DNA from: an uncultured Thermoanaerobaculia bacterium
GTDB taxonomy: Bacteria > Acidobacteriota > Thermoanaerobaculia > Multivoradales > Multivoraceae
Reading direction: 5' to 3'
Assembly: GCA_951813015.1 (NCBI GenBank)
Contig: CATOTG010000002.1
Span: 1 to 64,000 of the forward strand
Length of the DNA stretch: 64,000 nt
Numbering within the stretch: the stretch's first letter is position 1; the number at the start of each line of letters is the position of its first letter. Position numbers and translations under genes: made by a program. The notes under the pieces were generated by a model that had not been told where the DNA came from, ran no database searches, and worked only from the letters and a program-made list of their open reading frames with translations. Below are positions 29,155 through 38,479 of this stretch, in pieces.

Positions 29155-30177
29155 ATGGAGTCTCTCTGGCGCTTGCCGGGCCCTTCGCGCTTCATCCGTG
29201 AGATGGCCAACGACCTGGACGACGGAGCCAGCGTCGTCCTTCGGTTCGGCCGATGCATACCCCCCGGCCTTGCCGATCATCTGGAGCAGCGCTGCCGACG
29301 CCGGGCGTACAATTGGGCGACGGTTGCGGCTTGCGGCGCGTCCCGGCCGCTTTCCCTGATTCGCCGGACAATCGCCCCGGACACTGCATTCAACGGCCTC
29401 GGCCCCTGCCAGCAGCTCGTCCTCGACGAGGGCCTTCAGCACAGTGTGTTCTGGATCGATGGCCTGACACCGGACAACTGGCCGCACTGGAGGCGGTTCC
29501 TCCTTTCCTACGCCCATTCCCGGCGCCACGCCGCGCTGAACGCCTGCCCCCCGATCTTCGTCGCTCCGCTCTGCGGAACGGGGTTTGAACAGGCCGATTC
29601 CACGGACATCATGCTCAGCTATCGAGAGTTCCGCGACGTGATCGACCGCGACGACCTTCAGATGCTGGCGCTTCAGAATCGCAACGCGTTCAGTCGCAGC
29701 CGCACGATCCGCTCCCTCTTTGCCAACACCGTCGCTGATCTCGCACAGTGGGATCCCGACCTCGCGCAGCGGTTGCTGGACGGCGGCCCGGATGCAGCCC
29801 TGCAGCCCCGCCCCGTCCTCAACAGCTACGCGGAAGAACAGGGCTGGACGGCGGATACACCGGAGGCGTGGGCGGCAGGCACCCTGGACGGTCCACGCAA
29901 CCGGCCGGTCGTCCACTCGGCGTTGCTTCTCGTCCAGGGACGCGAGACCGAACTGAAGCGGCGGCTCTGGGCGGCTCAGGCCGCAGTCCTCATGCCGCTT
30001 CTGGAGGAGCGGCGAGCAGAGCTGGTACACCGCCACCGGGACCGCTTCCGCCTTCCGTTCAAGACCGACCTCGGTGTCATCGAGAAACCGGAGGACCTGG
30101 AGTTCGGCCCCCTCGTGTACTACCTTTCGGTCCACAGGGACCAGGCCCGGGGCCTGCTGGCAAGGCAGCCAAGCTGA
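29155..30177 (+). CDS. Partner of the giant ATPase; HEPN-like C-terminus lost by frameshift
   Basis: This 340-residue frame starts seven bases after the ATPase stop, so the two are co-transcribed. It begins MESLWRLPGPSRFIREMAND. I recognise no domain in the body. PLSLIRRTIAPDTAF, HSVFWIDGLTPDNWPHW and DLEFGPLVYYLSV look like conserved cores. As sequenced it ends GLLARQPS at 30177. In the +1-shifted frame the coding sense continues to a stop at 30260 with AKLRDFRNKLAHLEPLSPRE. RNKLAH at 30186-30203 is an R-x4-H motif, the ribonuclease signature of HEPN domains. I infer a one-base frameshift at about 30150-30175 that removes the last 28 or so residues. Confidence 0.6.
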   Translation: MESLWRLPGPSRFIREMANDLDDGASVVLRFGRCIPPGLADHLEQRCRRRAYNWATVAACGASRPLSLIRRTIAPDTAFNGLGPCQQLVLDEGLQHSVFWIDGLTPDNWPHWRRFLLSYAHSRRHAALNACPPIFVAPLCGTGFEQADSTDIMLSYREFRDVIDRDDLQMLALQNRNAFSRSRTIRSLFANTVADLAQWDPDLAQRLLDGGPDAALQPRPVLNSYAEEQGWTADTPEAWAAGTLDGPRNRPVVHSALLLVQGRETELKRRLWAAQAAVLMPLLEERRAELVHRHRDRFRLPFKTDLGVIEKPEDLEFGPLVYYLSVHRDQARGLLARQPS

Positions 30178-30445
30178 GGGACTTCCGCAACAAGCTCGCC
30201 CACCTGGAACCGCTGAGCCCGCGGGAAGCAACTCATCCGACACTCCTGAACCCCATCTGAAGCACCGAAACGCCCCACCGGCCAACCCGTGATGTCCGGG
30301 ATTCTCGGCGATCCCCGCAGGCCGAAGGTGGCGCCTGAGGCGTCGCCGAGCCAAGCCGCGATCCGGAGAGTGAAGGAGGAGTGTCGCGTCCGGAGTGCAC
30401 TGCCAGCTTTGCCGCCGCGCGGCGCCAGCCGATACGCTTCGGCGG
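30178..30445. other. Remnant 3' coding plus intergenic spacer
   Basis: Bases 30178-30260 read as the lost C-terminus of the preceding gene in another frame. The rest, to 30432, shows no ORF or conserved structure. Confidence 0.4.
30433..30438 (+). promoter_or_regulatory. -10-like TACGCT, leaderless start
   Basis: TACGCT ends seven bases before the ATG at 30446, with no ribosome-binding site between. Confidence 0.4.
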
Positions 30446-30679
30446 ATGACCGCGACCGACACGCTCCGCACCGCTGAAGCGCTGACCGAAGCCGGGGTAC
30501 GGGAACGGCAGGCCGCAGCGCACGCCCGCGCTATCAAGGACGCCGTTGGCGACCTGGTGACCCGTGAGTACCTGGACTCCGGACTCGCGGAGCTTGAAGT
30601 GCGGATGCTCCGCGTCCTGTTGGTTCAGACCGGCGTCATCGTCGGTGCGGTGGTCGCACTGCTGAAACTGATTCCCTAA
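30446..30679 (+). CDS. DUF1640/CCDC90-like small membrane protein
   Basis: This 77-residue protein begins MTATDTLRTAEALTEAGVRE, with a helical N-terminal half (RQAAAHARAIKDAVGDLVTREYLD). It is followed by a short coiled coil and a single C-terminal membrane segment (VLLVQTGVIVGAVVALLKLI). This plan matches the DUF1640/CCDC90 group of small bacterial proteins related to mitochondrial MCUR1-like coiled-coil proteins. Their bacterial function is unknown. It stands alone between the ATPase module and the convergent DUF4143 gene. Confidence 0.6.
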   Translation: MTATDTLRTAEALTEAGVRERQAAAHARAIKDAVGDLVTREYLDSGLAELEVRMLRVLLVQTGVIVGAVVALLKLIP

Positions 30680-30724
30680 GGTGCTGACACGCCGAGGCGA
30701 CGCACTTGAACCTCTTTGACCCGA

Positions 30725-31908
30725 TCAGGCAGGCCGGCGGCGGTCGCCGACCGCCGCCAGGATGGCATCCAACGAGCCGCCGGGAACGAGGCCGCTGAGA
30801 AAGCTCTCGCACGGCAGGCAGAGAACTCCGTTCGCCTGTGTGCGGCGTCCGCCGTAGAGGAGCACCGGCGTGGCCTCCGGGTAGTCCGCGGCGAAGGCGC
30901 GGAGGCCGCTCAGGTCCCGGGATGGACGACGTTCGCCCGCTTGACTTCGAAGGCGAAGAACCCGCTCTCGCCGTAGAGAACGAAGTCGACCTCGCTGCCG
31001 GAGCGGGTTCGCCAGAAACTCAGCGAGTCCCGCCGCCGGGTGTAGGCGATCCAGGCCCGCAGGTGCTGGGCGACCAGCCCTTCGAGTGCCGGGCCGGCCA
31101 GTTCCGAATCCACGTCGAGAGGACCGCGCGGGCGGAGCGAACGAAAGACCCCCGGATCGACGAAGTAGAACTTGGGGTGCGACGTGAGCTTGCGGCGGGA
31201 GCGCCTCCGGAAGACCGGCAGAGTGAAGCCGATCAGCAGGTCCTCCAGCACGGAGAGGTAGGTTGCCGCCGCCTTGCGTTCGACCTGACACTCCCGGGCG
31301 AGATTCGACACGTTCAGCACCCCGCCGTGGCTGAAGCTCGCCGCCTCGAGAAAGCGCGAGAACGCGCCGACGTTGCGCACCAGGCCCTCCGCCTGAACCT
31401 CCTCGCGCACATAGAGCGCCGCGTAGGTGCGAAGTGCCAACTCCGGCTCGGCCGCGTCCACGACGAGCGGAATCAGCCCGAGAGTCAGGGCGGAATCCAG
31501 ACGGAAGGCGGCGCCCAGTTCCGCCGCCATGAAGGGGTGCATCGTGGTGAGAAGCGCCCGGCCGGCCAGCAGGTCCACGCCGGTTCGCCTCAGCTTCCGG
31601 GCGCTCGACCCGGTCAGAACGAATCGGAGCTCCTTGTCCCGCTCGACCAGTCGATGCACGACCTGGAGAAGCCGCGGCGCTCGCTGCACCTCATCGATGA
31701 CGACGGGTCTCCGGGTCGGACGTGACGCCACCGTGCTCTCCAGCCGTTCGGGCGCCGCGCCGTAGTAGCGCTCCTCTTCCGGATCGTTCAGATCGATGAC
31801 GATGGCTTCGGGGTAGCGATCCCGCAGCCAGGTCGACTTCCCGGTCCCGCGCGGGCCGAACAGGAAGTAGCTCGATGCCGCGGGAGGGGTGAAGAATCGG
31901 CTGAACAC
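30725..31908 (-). pseudogene. AAA ATPase with DUF4143 domain, one frameshift
   Basis: The frame from GTG 31908 opens MFSRFFTPPAASSYFLFGPRG with Walker A FGPRGTGKSTWL. Walker B is RPVVIDEVQRAP, sensor FVLTGSSARKLRR, and the long wHTH/DUF4143 part ends with FYFVDPGVFRSL, ALEGLVAQHLRAW and VDFVLYGESGFFAFEVKRA (a nuclease-like ExK pattern). It stops at 30910, but coding continues in the next frame (DLSGLRAFAADYPEATPVLLYGG) to 30725. The break is at the CCCGGG run 30916-30921, a single missing base. The repaired length is about 394 residues, normal for this common but poorly understood family. A TAGCGT box seven bases before the GTG suggests leaderless translation. Confidence 0.8.
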
Positions 31909-31915
31909 GAACGAG

Positions 31916-31921
31916 ACGCTA
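31916..31921 (-). promoter_or_regulatory. -10-like TAGCGT, leaderless start
   Basis: On the minus strand TAGCGT ends seven bases before the GTG at 31908. Confidence 0.4.
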
Positions 31922-32022
31922 GCGCCAAGCAGTCATTTTGTCCATCCTGATTCCTTTTTGCCCGGCAAAACGGCATTCCCACCGCCAGAATCGCCGGCAT
32001 CTCCCACTGGCCAAGCGTTGGC

Positions 32023-32112
32023 GCCTGTCCCGGGCGTCCGGGGACGCAGCGAGCGGACGCGAGATCGCTGGCGTCCGGACTCAGCCTGTCCCGGGTGTCC
32101 GGGGACGCAGCG
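32023..32112. repeat. Pair of 29-base repeats with internal hairpin
   Basis: The 29 bases at 32023-32051 recur at 32084-32112 with one mismatch. Copy 1 holds the inverted repeat GCGTC-CGGG-GACGC; copy 2 holds it with one mismatch. They lie in the 238-base gap between two divergent-from-promoter but same-strand genes and resemble REP-type elements or a double terminator. No ORF is seen in the gap. Confidence 0.6.
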
Positions 32113-32146
32113 GACCGGATCCGCCCCGGGGCTTGCCCGCAGCCGA

Positions 32147-32983
32147 TCAGGGCAGCAACGTGGCGTACCGGTCGAGCCGGGGCAGGACCAGGTCGCGCCC
32201 TTCAGGCCGCGCCAGCAGGACGGCCCGGCCGACACCAGCCTCGGCGTAGAGGTCGAGGATCTCCCGCTTCGGCGTCGCGCCGAAGACGTTGATCGAGATC
32301 GTGTCCATCGCCCGGCCCGCACGTTCGGCGCGCTGCCTCAAATCCTCGATGCCCCTGAGCACTGCCTCGGTATCCCGCCCGATCGGCATCCAGCCGTCGC
32401 AGTGATCGACGACCCGCTGGCGGGTGTAGCGCGTGCCGCCGCCGAGCACGATCGGTGGATGCGGCTTCTGGGCGGGCTTCGGCCAGGACCAGATCGGATC
32501 GAAGTCGACGTGACGGCCGTGGAACTCCGCCTCGTCCTCGGTCCAGATCGTCTTGAACGCCGCGACCTGCTCCTCGAGCTTCGCGAAACGGGTTGAGTAG
32601 TCCGTGCCGTGGTGCTCCATCTCCTCCCGGTTCCAGCCGCCGCCGATGCCGAAGATGAAGCGGCCGCCCGAGAGCACGTCAAGACTCGCCACGGCCTTCG
32701 CGGTGGTGATCGTGTCGCGTTCGATGATCAGGCAGATGCCGGTGCCGAGCCGGAGTGTGCTCGTGCTCATCGCCGCCGCCGTCAGCGCGACGAACGGATC
32801 ATGTGTGCGGGAGTACTCCGGCGGCAACTCCCCGCCGCCCGGGAACGGCGTACGCCGCGAGGTGGGGATGTGGGTGTGCTCCGGGAACCAGAGAGACTCG
32901 AAGCCGCGCGCCTCGACCTCGGCGCCGAGCTCGTCGGGCCGGATCGCGTCGCCGGTGGGAAACATGAAGATGCCGATATCCAT
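32147..32983 (-). CDS. LLM-class F420-dependent oxidoreductase
   Basis: This 278-residue TIM-barrel protein begins MDIGIFMFPTGDAIRPDELG. Key stretches are FESLWFPEHTHIPTSR, LRLGTGICLIIERDTITTAK, LSGGRFIFGIGGGWN and PIVLGGGTRYTRQRVVDHCDGWMP, typical of the bacterial luciferase-like monooxygenase family, in particular the F420-dependent TIGR03619-like group. It reduces or oxidises an unknown substrate with a deazaflavin or flavin cofactor in the cytoplasm. Length is normal. The start has no Shine-Dalgarno but a TAGGCT box nine bases upstream. Confidence 0.9.
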   Translation of the reverse strand: MDIGIFMFPTGDAIRPDELGAEVEARGFESLWFPEHTHIPTSRRTPFPGGGELPPEYSRTHDPFVALTAAAMSTSTLRLGTGICLIIERDTITTAKAVASLDVLSGGRFIFGIGGGWNREEMEHHGTDYSTRFAKLEEQVAAFKTIWTEDEAEFHGRHVDFDPIWSWPKPAQKPHPPIVLGGGTRYTRQRVVDHCDGWMPIGRDTEAVLRGIEDLRQRAERAGRAMDTISINVFGATPKREILDLYAEAGVGRAVLLARPEGRDLVLPRLDRYATLLP

Positions 32984-32992
32984 AGGCGGCCC

Positions 32993-32998
32993 AGCCTA
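32993..32998 (-). promoter_or_regulatory. -10-like TAGGCT, leaderless start
   Basis: On the minus strand TAGGCT ends nine bases before the ATG at 32983. Confidence 0.4.
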
Positions 32999-33086
32999 TC
33001 CCCGGCAGGCCGTGGCCGAACGGCAGCAAGGTGGGACCAAAGCTGCATCCGGCGCCGTGAATGCGGTCTGTCCCATGCGCGCACCG

Positions 33087-34381
<1,295 letters not shown>

Positions 34382-34446
34382 CGCGAGCAGCAGCGCCCAG
34401 GGCGTACCAGGACGAGAAGGAGACGGCCCTGACAGCTGAGGCTCCG

Positions 34447-35490
34447 TCAGCGGAGGAGCCCGTCCAGGTCGGCGCAGACCTCCTCGGCGAGGGAGGGGCT
34501 CAGCGCGACGACGAACCGGGTGAACGGCGAACGGGCGAGCCAGAGTCTGCCCTCGTCCGCTGGTACCGACCAGATCTCGAGCGCCGTTGCGCCCTGCTCG
34601 CGCGACTCCACCGTGATGCTCGCCTCGGCGCGCCAGTCGAGCGCCGGTTCGCCGCTTCGGTACGAGACCGCGGACAGTCGGAAGAACTTGTCGACCCAGG
34701 CGGCGATGTCGGCGTCCGATTCGTCCGACTCCCCCACCGTCCAGCGGGAGCTGCCCGGATCGGCCCCGGGACGCTGAACGATGCGCAGCAGCTCGCCGCT
34801 CGGCGCCGCGGCTCTCGACAAGGTCATCGCCTCCACTTCGGGACGGGCCGCCTCCAGGAGTCGCCGCTCCATCAGCACCTCGGCGCCGCCGCCAAGGCCG
34901 GCCGTCACCTCCGAAGGCAGGACGAGCACGCGGCCGGCCTGGTCGGGGTAGCCCTCGCCCGGCTGCCGACCCGCGTTGCGGTCGCTGCCGCCGCCTTCGT
35001 CCGACTGCCGACGCGCGTAGCGGTCGCTGCCGCCGAACGGCCGTCCGCCGAGCCGGTAGCGGACCTCCCGTCCACGGACGGTGAGAACGAGGAACTCACC
35101 GGAGGCCCCATCACCCGCGAGTTCCAGCTCCTCCAGCTTGTCGCCGTCGACGTCCTCAAGAATCCGCACCGCGCGAAGCGGCTCCAGAGCCTGCCAGGCC
35201 TGCGCCACCCGGCGGCCGCCCACGAAGACGGTATCCGGCCCCTCGCGGCCCGCGAACCAACGGCCCCGGGTGTCCTCGCGCGCTTCGATGGCAAGCGTCC
35301 GGTCGGGCCGTTCGTAGACCACGCGTTCGACCTCTCCCTCGGCCGCCTGCACGGCGATCAGGCGGCGGGACGCGGTCGAAGGATCGTCGTCGAAGGGACG
35401 CCGGTACGAGAGCCAGGCGCCGACCAGCGCCAGAATCAGGAGCCCGCCGTGAAGCCAGGTCGAACGCCAGACCGAACCCGACAACCTCAC
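34447..35490 (-). CDS. DUF4340-like protein of a Gld-type ABC cluster
   Basis: This 347-residue protein has an N-terminal membrane anchor (TWLHGGLLILALVGAWLSY). A periplasmic body follows with DTRGRWFAGREGPDTVFVGG, AVRILEDVDGDKLEELELAG, RVLVLPSEVTAGL and WVDKFFRLSAVSY. The plan matches DUF4340 proteins, which accompany GldG-like subunits of ABC exporters of unknown substrate. Its start overlaps the upstream gene's stop by four bases. It contains a 14-residue in-frame duplication (GGSDRYARRQSDEG then GGSDRNAGRQPGEG; 34955-35038). Confidence 0.7.
   Translation of the reverse strand: MRLSGSVWRSTWLHGGLLILALVGAWLSYRRPFDDDPSTASRRLIAVQAAEGEVERVVYERPDRTLAIEAREDTRGRWFAGREGPDTVFVGGRRVAQAWQALEPLRAVRILEDVDGDKLEELELAGDGASGEFLVLTVRGREVRYRLGGRPFGGSDRYARRQSDEGGGSDRNAGRQPGEGYPDQAGRVLVLPSEVTAGLGGGAEVLMERRLLEAARPEVEAMTLSRAAAPSGELLRIVQRPGADPGSSRWTVGESDESDADIAAWVDKFFRLSAVSYRSGEPALDWRAEASITVESREQGATALEIWSVPADEGRLWLARSPFTRFVVALSPSLAEEVCADLDGLLR
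34955..35038 (-). repeat. In-frame 42-base tandem duplication
   Basis: Two 42-base copies, 34955-34996 and 34997-35038, differ at several positions, so the duplication is not recent. They encode a Gly/Arg-rich loop. Confidence 0.8.
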
Positions 35491-37565
35491 GACGCTCCTC
35501 CACCGTCAGCTTCCCCGAGGCTCCGCCTGCCGCCCGAGCGCCTTCTCCGGACGTGGAGAATGCCCGCAGCCAGGACCAGGATCGGCACACCGAACACGGT
35601 GCCGAGGAACCAGCGGATCGATTCGCCCCGCGTTCGCTGCAGCACCGGGTCGTCGTCGCCGGGCACGCTCGACACGGCGGTCTCCTCTTCGCGGGCCAGC
35701 CAGGTGTATGCGTCGAGCAGCAGCTTCGCATTGGCCGACATCGCGCCGGGGCCGGTGATGTAGACATGGTCGTCGTTCATCGCGTCCACGTCGCCGACCA
35801 CGACGGCGCGACTCTCCACCGGTTCCGCCCGCGCCGCCGACAGAGCATCCTCGCCTTCGGCGTCTCCTGGAGGTGCACTCGCGCCTTCGCTGTCTCCTGG
35901 CAGAGCATCCTCGCCTTGAACATCTTCGGGAGGAGCATCCACCAAGCCGCCGTCTTCGGGCGAAGCACCCGCGTCTCCAGCATTCCCGGCTGGTGCACCC
36001 GTCTCCCCGGTGGATTCGACCTCCGCCGCGCTGCTCTCGACCAACCGGGTCGACGCCATGGCGAGCGCCTCGATCCGGTCGGCTTCCCCTTCGCCGCCAC
36101 GCTCGAAGTCGCCGTTGCGGTCCAGCCAGCTTCCCGCCATCGGCCGCACCAGGACGCTCGGGCGGGCCCCGGCGCCGGGCACGCCCTCGAGGGCCGAGGC
36201 GCCCTCGAGAACCAGGCCGATTCGGCTCGCAGCCCGAGACAGGTCGCTGACCGTCGCGTGACTGCCAAAGCGGTTGGTCACCAGCAGGCGGCGATCGCTC
36301 AGCCCCCCGTCGCGGCGCAGGTGGTAGCGCTCATTGGCGACGGTACCCTCGATCTGGCGCATCCCCAGGTCGGCCAGCAACGGCTCCAGGCCATGCTCGA
36401 CCCCGGGTTCGAGAAACAGGAGCAGGGCGCCGCCCCGGTTCCAGAACCGTCGCAGGCTGTCGACTTCCTCCGCCAGAAAACGCTCTGTCGGGCCGAACGC
36501 GGCAACCAGGCCGGTGTCGGCCGGCAGACCCTGAACCAGTTCGGTCACGGAGAGGTTCCTCGTCGTCACGTTGAGAGCCCTGAGGATGCCGCGTGCGTTC
36601 CTCATGCCCGGTTCGCCGGTTTCGCCCGCGTACTCCCCGCGCTCGCCGTGCCCGACGGTCAGATACACCGTGCGGCGTTCCCGGCCGATCTCGAGCAACG
36701 CCTCCCGGAACTCCCGGTCGAGCGAACCGAGGCTCGACCTGGCGCCGCTGTACTCGACGCCGAGATGGATCCGACGCTGGTCGCCGCCGCGAACCACGAA
36801 CAGAACGCCGTTCTCGCGAGCCCCGAGGTCGGCGGCCCGGTTCGGCTCAAGCGCCTGATCGAGCACCGTCACGTCCACCGGCCCGGCCGCCGCGACCTCG
36901 TCGAGAAAGGGCTCGATTCGTCGCAGGACCTGGTTGGCGGGCGGGAAGAACGCCACGACCTCCACCCGATCCCGCAGGCCTCCCGCGAGTTCCCGTGTCG
37001 CCTCCGACGCCCGCACCCGGCTGCGGGCACTCCACTCCCAGAGCCGGTCCCGCTCGCTGGCGGTGTAGTTCACGGCGAACACCCACGCCACGGCCAGGGC
37101 CAGGCTGGCGGCGGCCGCGGTCGCGGCTCGCACGCGGAGCGGCTCCAGCACGCCGCCGCCGCGCAAGCGGATCCAGTCGCCGCCCACCGCGGACACGGTT
37201 CCCACCCACCAGGCAAGCACCCAGGCAACCGTCCACGTCGCGCGCCAGGTTGCGGCGCCGCCGTCGTCCAGGCCCAAGCGGTCGACGACTCCGCTCATCG
37301 TCAGCGGGTAGAGCAGCAGACCCAGAGCCGCCAGCCCGTAGAAGGCCAGTGACCTCCTCGCCGCAGTCCGTGCGGCGGAACCCCGGGGCGCATCGAGAAA
37401 CTCCACCAGGCAGGACGCACACGCCAGGATGGCGAGCCCGATCCCCACTCCCTTGAGTGCCCCGGCCACCACGCCCGGGCTGCCGTAGCGTTCCCCGACC
37501 AGGATCAGGAGGGAACCGCACAGCCAAAAGAGCGGCGCGAAGCGTCCGGGGCCGTTCACCGCCAC
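35487..37565 (-). CDS. GldG-like ABC-exporter auxiliary protein
   Basis: This 692-residue protein has several N-terminal membrane helices (APLFWLCGSLLILVGERYG, GVGIGLAILACASCLVEFL, SLAFYGLAALGLLLYPLTM). A large periplasmic domain contains WSARSRVRASEATRELAGGL, VEVVAFFPPANQVLRRIEPF, TVYLTVGHGERGEY and GGALLLFLEPGVEHGLEPLLADLG. A C-terminal membrane anchor (WFLGTVFGVPILVLAAGIL) follows. This is the layout of GldG / ABC_transp_aux proteins. A Glu/Asp/Pro-rich linker near residues 515-575 is built of 10-residue repeats (EDALPGDSEG, ASAPPGDAEG, EDALS...). It overlaps the permease gene by ten bases. Confidence 0.78.
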   Translation of the reverse strand: MAVNGPGRFAPLFWLCGSLLILVGERYGSPGVVAGALKGVGIGLAILACASCLVEFLDAPRGSAARTAARRSLAFYGLAALGLLLYPLTMSGVVDRLGLDDGGAATWRATWTVAWVLAWWVGTVSAVGGDWIRLRGGGVLEPLRVRAATAAAASLALAVAWVFAVNYTASERDRLWEWSARSRVRASEATRELAGGLRDRVEVVAFFPPANQVLRRIEPFLDEVAAAGPVDVTVLDQALEPNRAADLGARENGVLFVVRGGDQRRIHLGVEYSGARSSLGSLDREFREALLEIGRERRTVYLTVGHGERGEYAGETGEPGMRNARGILRALNVTTRNLSVTELVQGLPADTGLVAAFGPTERFLAEEVDSLRRFWNRGGALLLFLEPGVEHGLEPLLADLGMRQIEGTVANERYHLRRDGGLSDRRLLVTNRFGSHATVSDLSRAASRIGLVLEGASALEGVPGAGARPSVLVRPMAGSWLDRNGDFERGGEGEADRIEALAMASTRLVESSAAEVESTGETGAPAGNAGDAGASPEDGGLVDAPPEDVQGEDALPGDSEGASAPPGDAEGEDALSAARAEPVESRAVVVGDVDAMNDDHVYITGPGAMSANAKLLLDAYTWLAREEETAVSSVPGDDDPVLQRTRGESIRWFLGTVFGVPILVLAAGILHVRRRRSGGRRSLGEADGGGAS

Positions 37566-38479
37566 CTCCGCGCCTGCAGGACTCGCACAGCCCCGAGCAG
37601 GAACAGGAAGGCGACCGTCGGTGCGTAGACGAGCGTCTTCAAGTGGACGGCGCCGTCCTGAAACGGCTCGAAATGCTCGCGGTAGAGGTCCATCGCCGCG
37701 AACACGCCGTCAAGCGGCGGATCGCTGATGCCGGAAAGGAGCCAGAACAGGACCTGGAGCGTGACCAGGAAGCCGGCGGCGACACCGGCGGCCAACTGGT
37801 TCGGCGCCGCCGCGGAACAGAAGATGCCGATTGCGGTGCAGACAACCGCGGCGAGCCCGATGCCCAGATAGCCGGCCGCCGCCTGCCCCCACTCCAGATT
37901 GCCCTTCAGGTAGACCATGACGGGGATGTAGGCCGCGGCAACCACCGTGCAGAGAACGAAGCCGAGGGCGCCCAGGAACTTGCCCAGCACGACCTGCCAG
38001 TCGCCCGCGGGCGAAGTCAAAAGGAGCACGAGCGTGCGTTGCTCGCGCTCGGCGGCGAACGACCGCATGGTGACGAACACCGCCGCCGCCATCGTGACGC
38101 CGAAGTTCGTGTAGAAGAACAGGCTCAGGACCTCGCTCGAAGGACGCTGGCTGCCCAGGGTGTAGGCGTTGAAGAACAGACCGTCCAGCATCAGGACCAA
38201 AGCCAGGATCGCCCAGCCGTAGAGTCCCGCGAAGGCGGCCCGCAGCTCCCTTTGCGCGATCAGAAGGACGGCGCCCACGCCACCGGCCGCGCTGGCGCTC
38301 GCGGCGCCAGTAGTCGCCGCCCGGGTTGTGGAAACAGTGCGCGCTCCCACGCCACCGGCCGCGCTGGCGTCCCGGCGCGCCGAATCGCGGACGACGGCAA
38401 CCTGCGCACTCTCCGGGGGACGGCGAACCGCCTGTGGCAGGTCCCCTCCAGTCGCGGGTCGTCGCCGACGCCTGCTCAC
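37556..38479 (-). CDS. ABC-2 type permease (GldF-like)
   Basis: This 307-residue protein has six or so membrane helices. GWAILALVLMLDGLFFNAYTL, FFYTNFGVTMAAAVFVTMRSFA, EREQRTLVLLLTSPAGDWQVVLGKFLGAL and LGIGLAAVVCTAIGIFCSA are standard for the GldF/NatB-type ABC-2 permease. The first 75 residues are a variable Arg/Ala-rich extension holding a 24-base direct repeat (38274-38297 and 38346-38369) that encodes SAAGGVGA twice. The true start may therefore be internal. It overlaps the ATPase gene by four bases (ATGA). Confidence 0.82.
   Translation of the reverse strand: MSRRRRRPATGGDLPQAVRRPPESAQVAVVRDSARRDASAAGGVGARTVSTTRAATTGAASASAAGGVGAVLLIAQRELRAAFAGLYGWAILALVLMLDGLFFNAYTLGSQRPSSEVLSLFFYTNFGVTMAAAVFVTMRSFAAEREQRTLVLLLTSPAGDWQVVLGKFLGALGFVLCTVVAAAYIPVMVYLKGNLEWGQAAAGYLGIGLAAVVCTAIGIFCSAAAPNQLAAGVAAGFLVTLQVLFWLLSGISDPPLDGVFAAMDLYREHFEPFQDGAVHLKTLVYAPTVAFLFLLGAVRVLQARRWR
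38274..38369 (-). repeat. 24-base direct repeat in the permease N-terminus
   Basis: Exact 24-base copies lie at 38274-38297 and 38346-38369, 72 bases apart (24 codons), so the frame is preserved. Confidence 0.85.
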
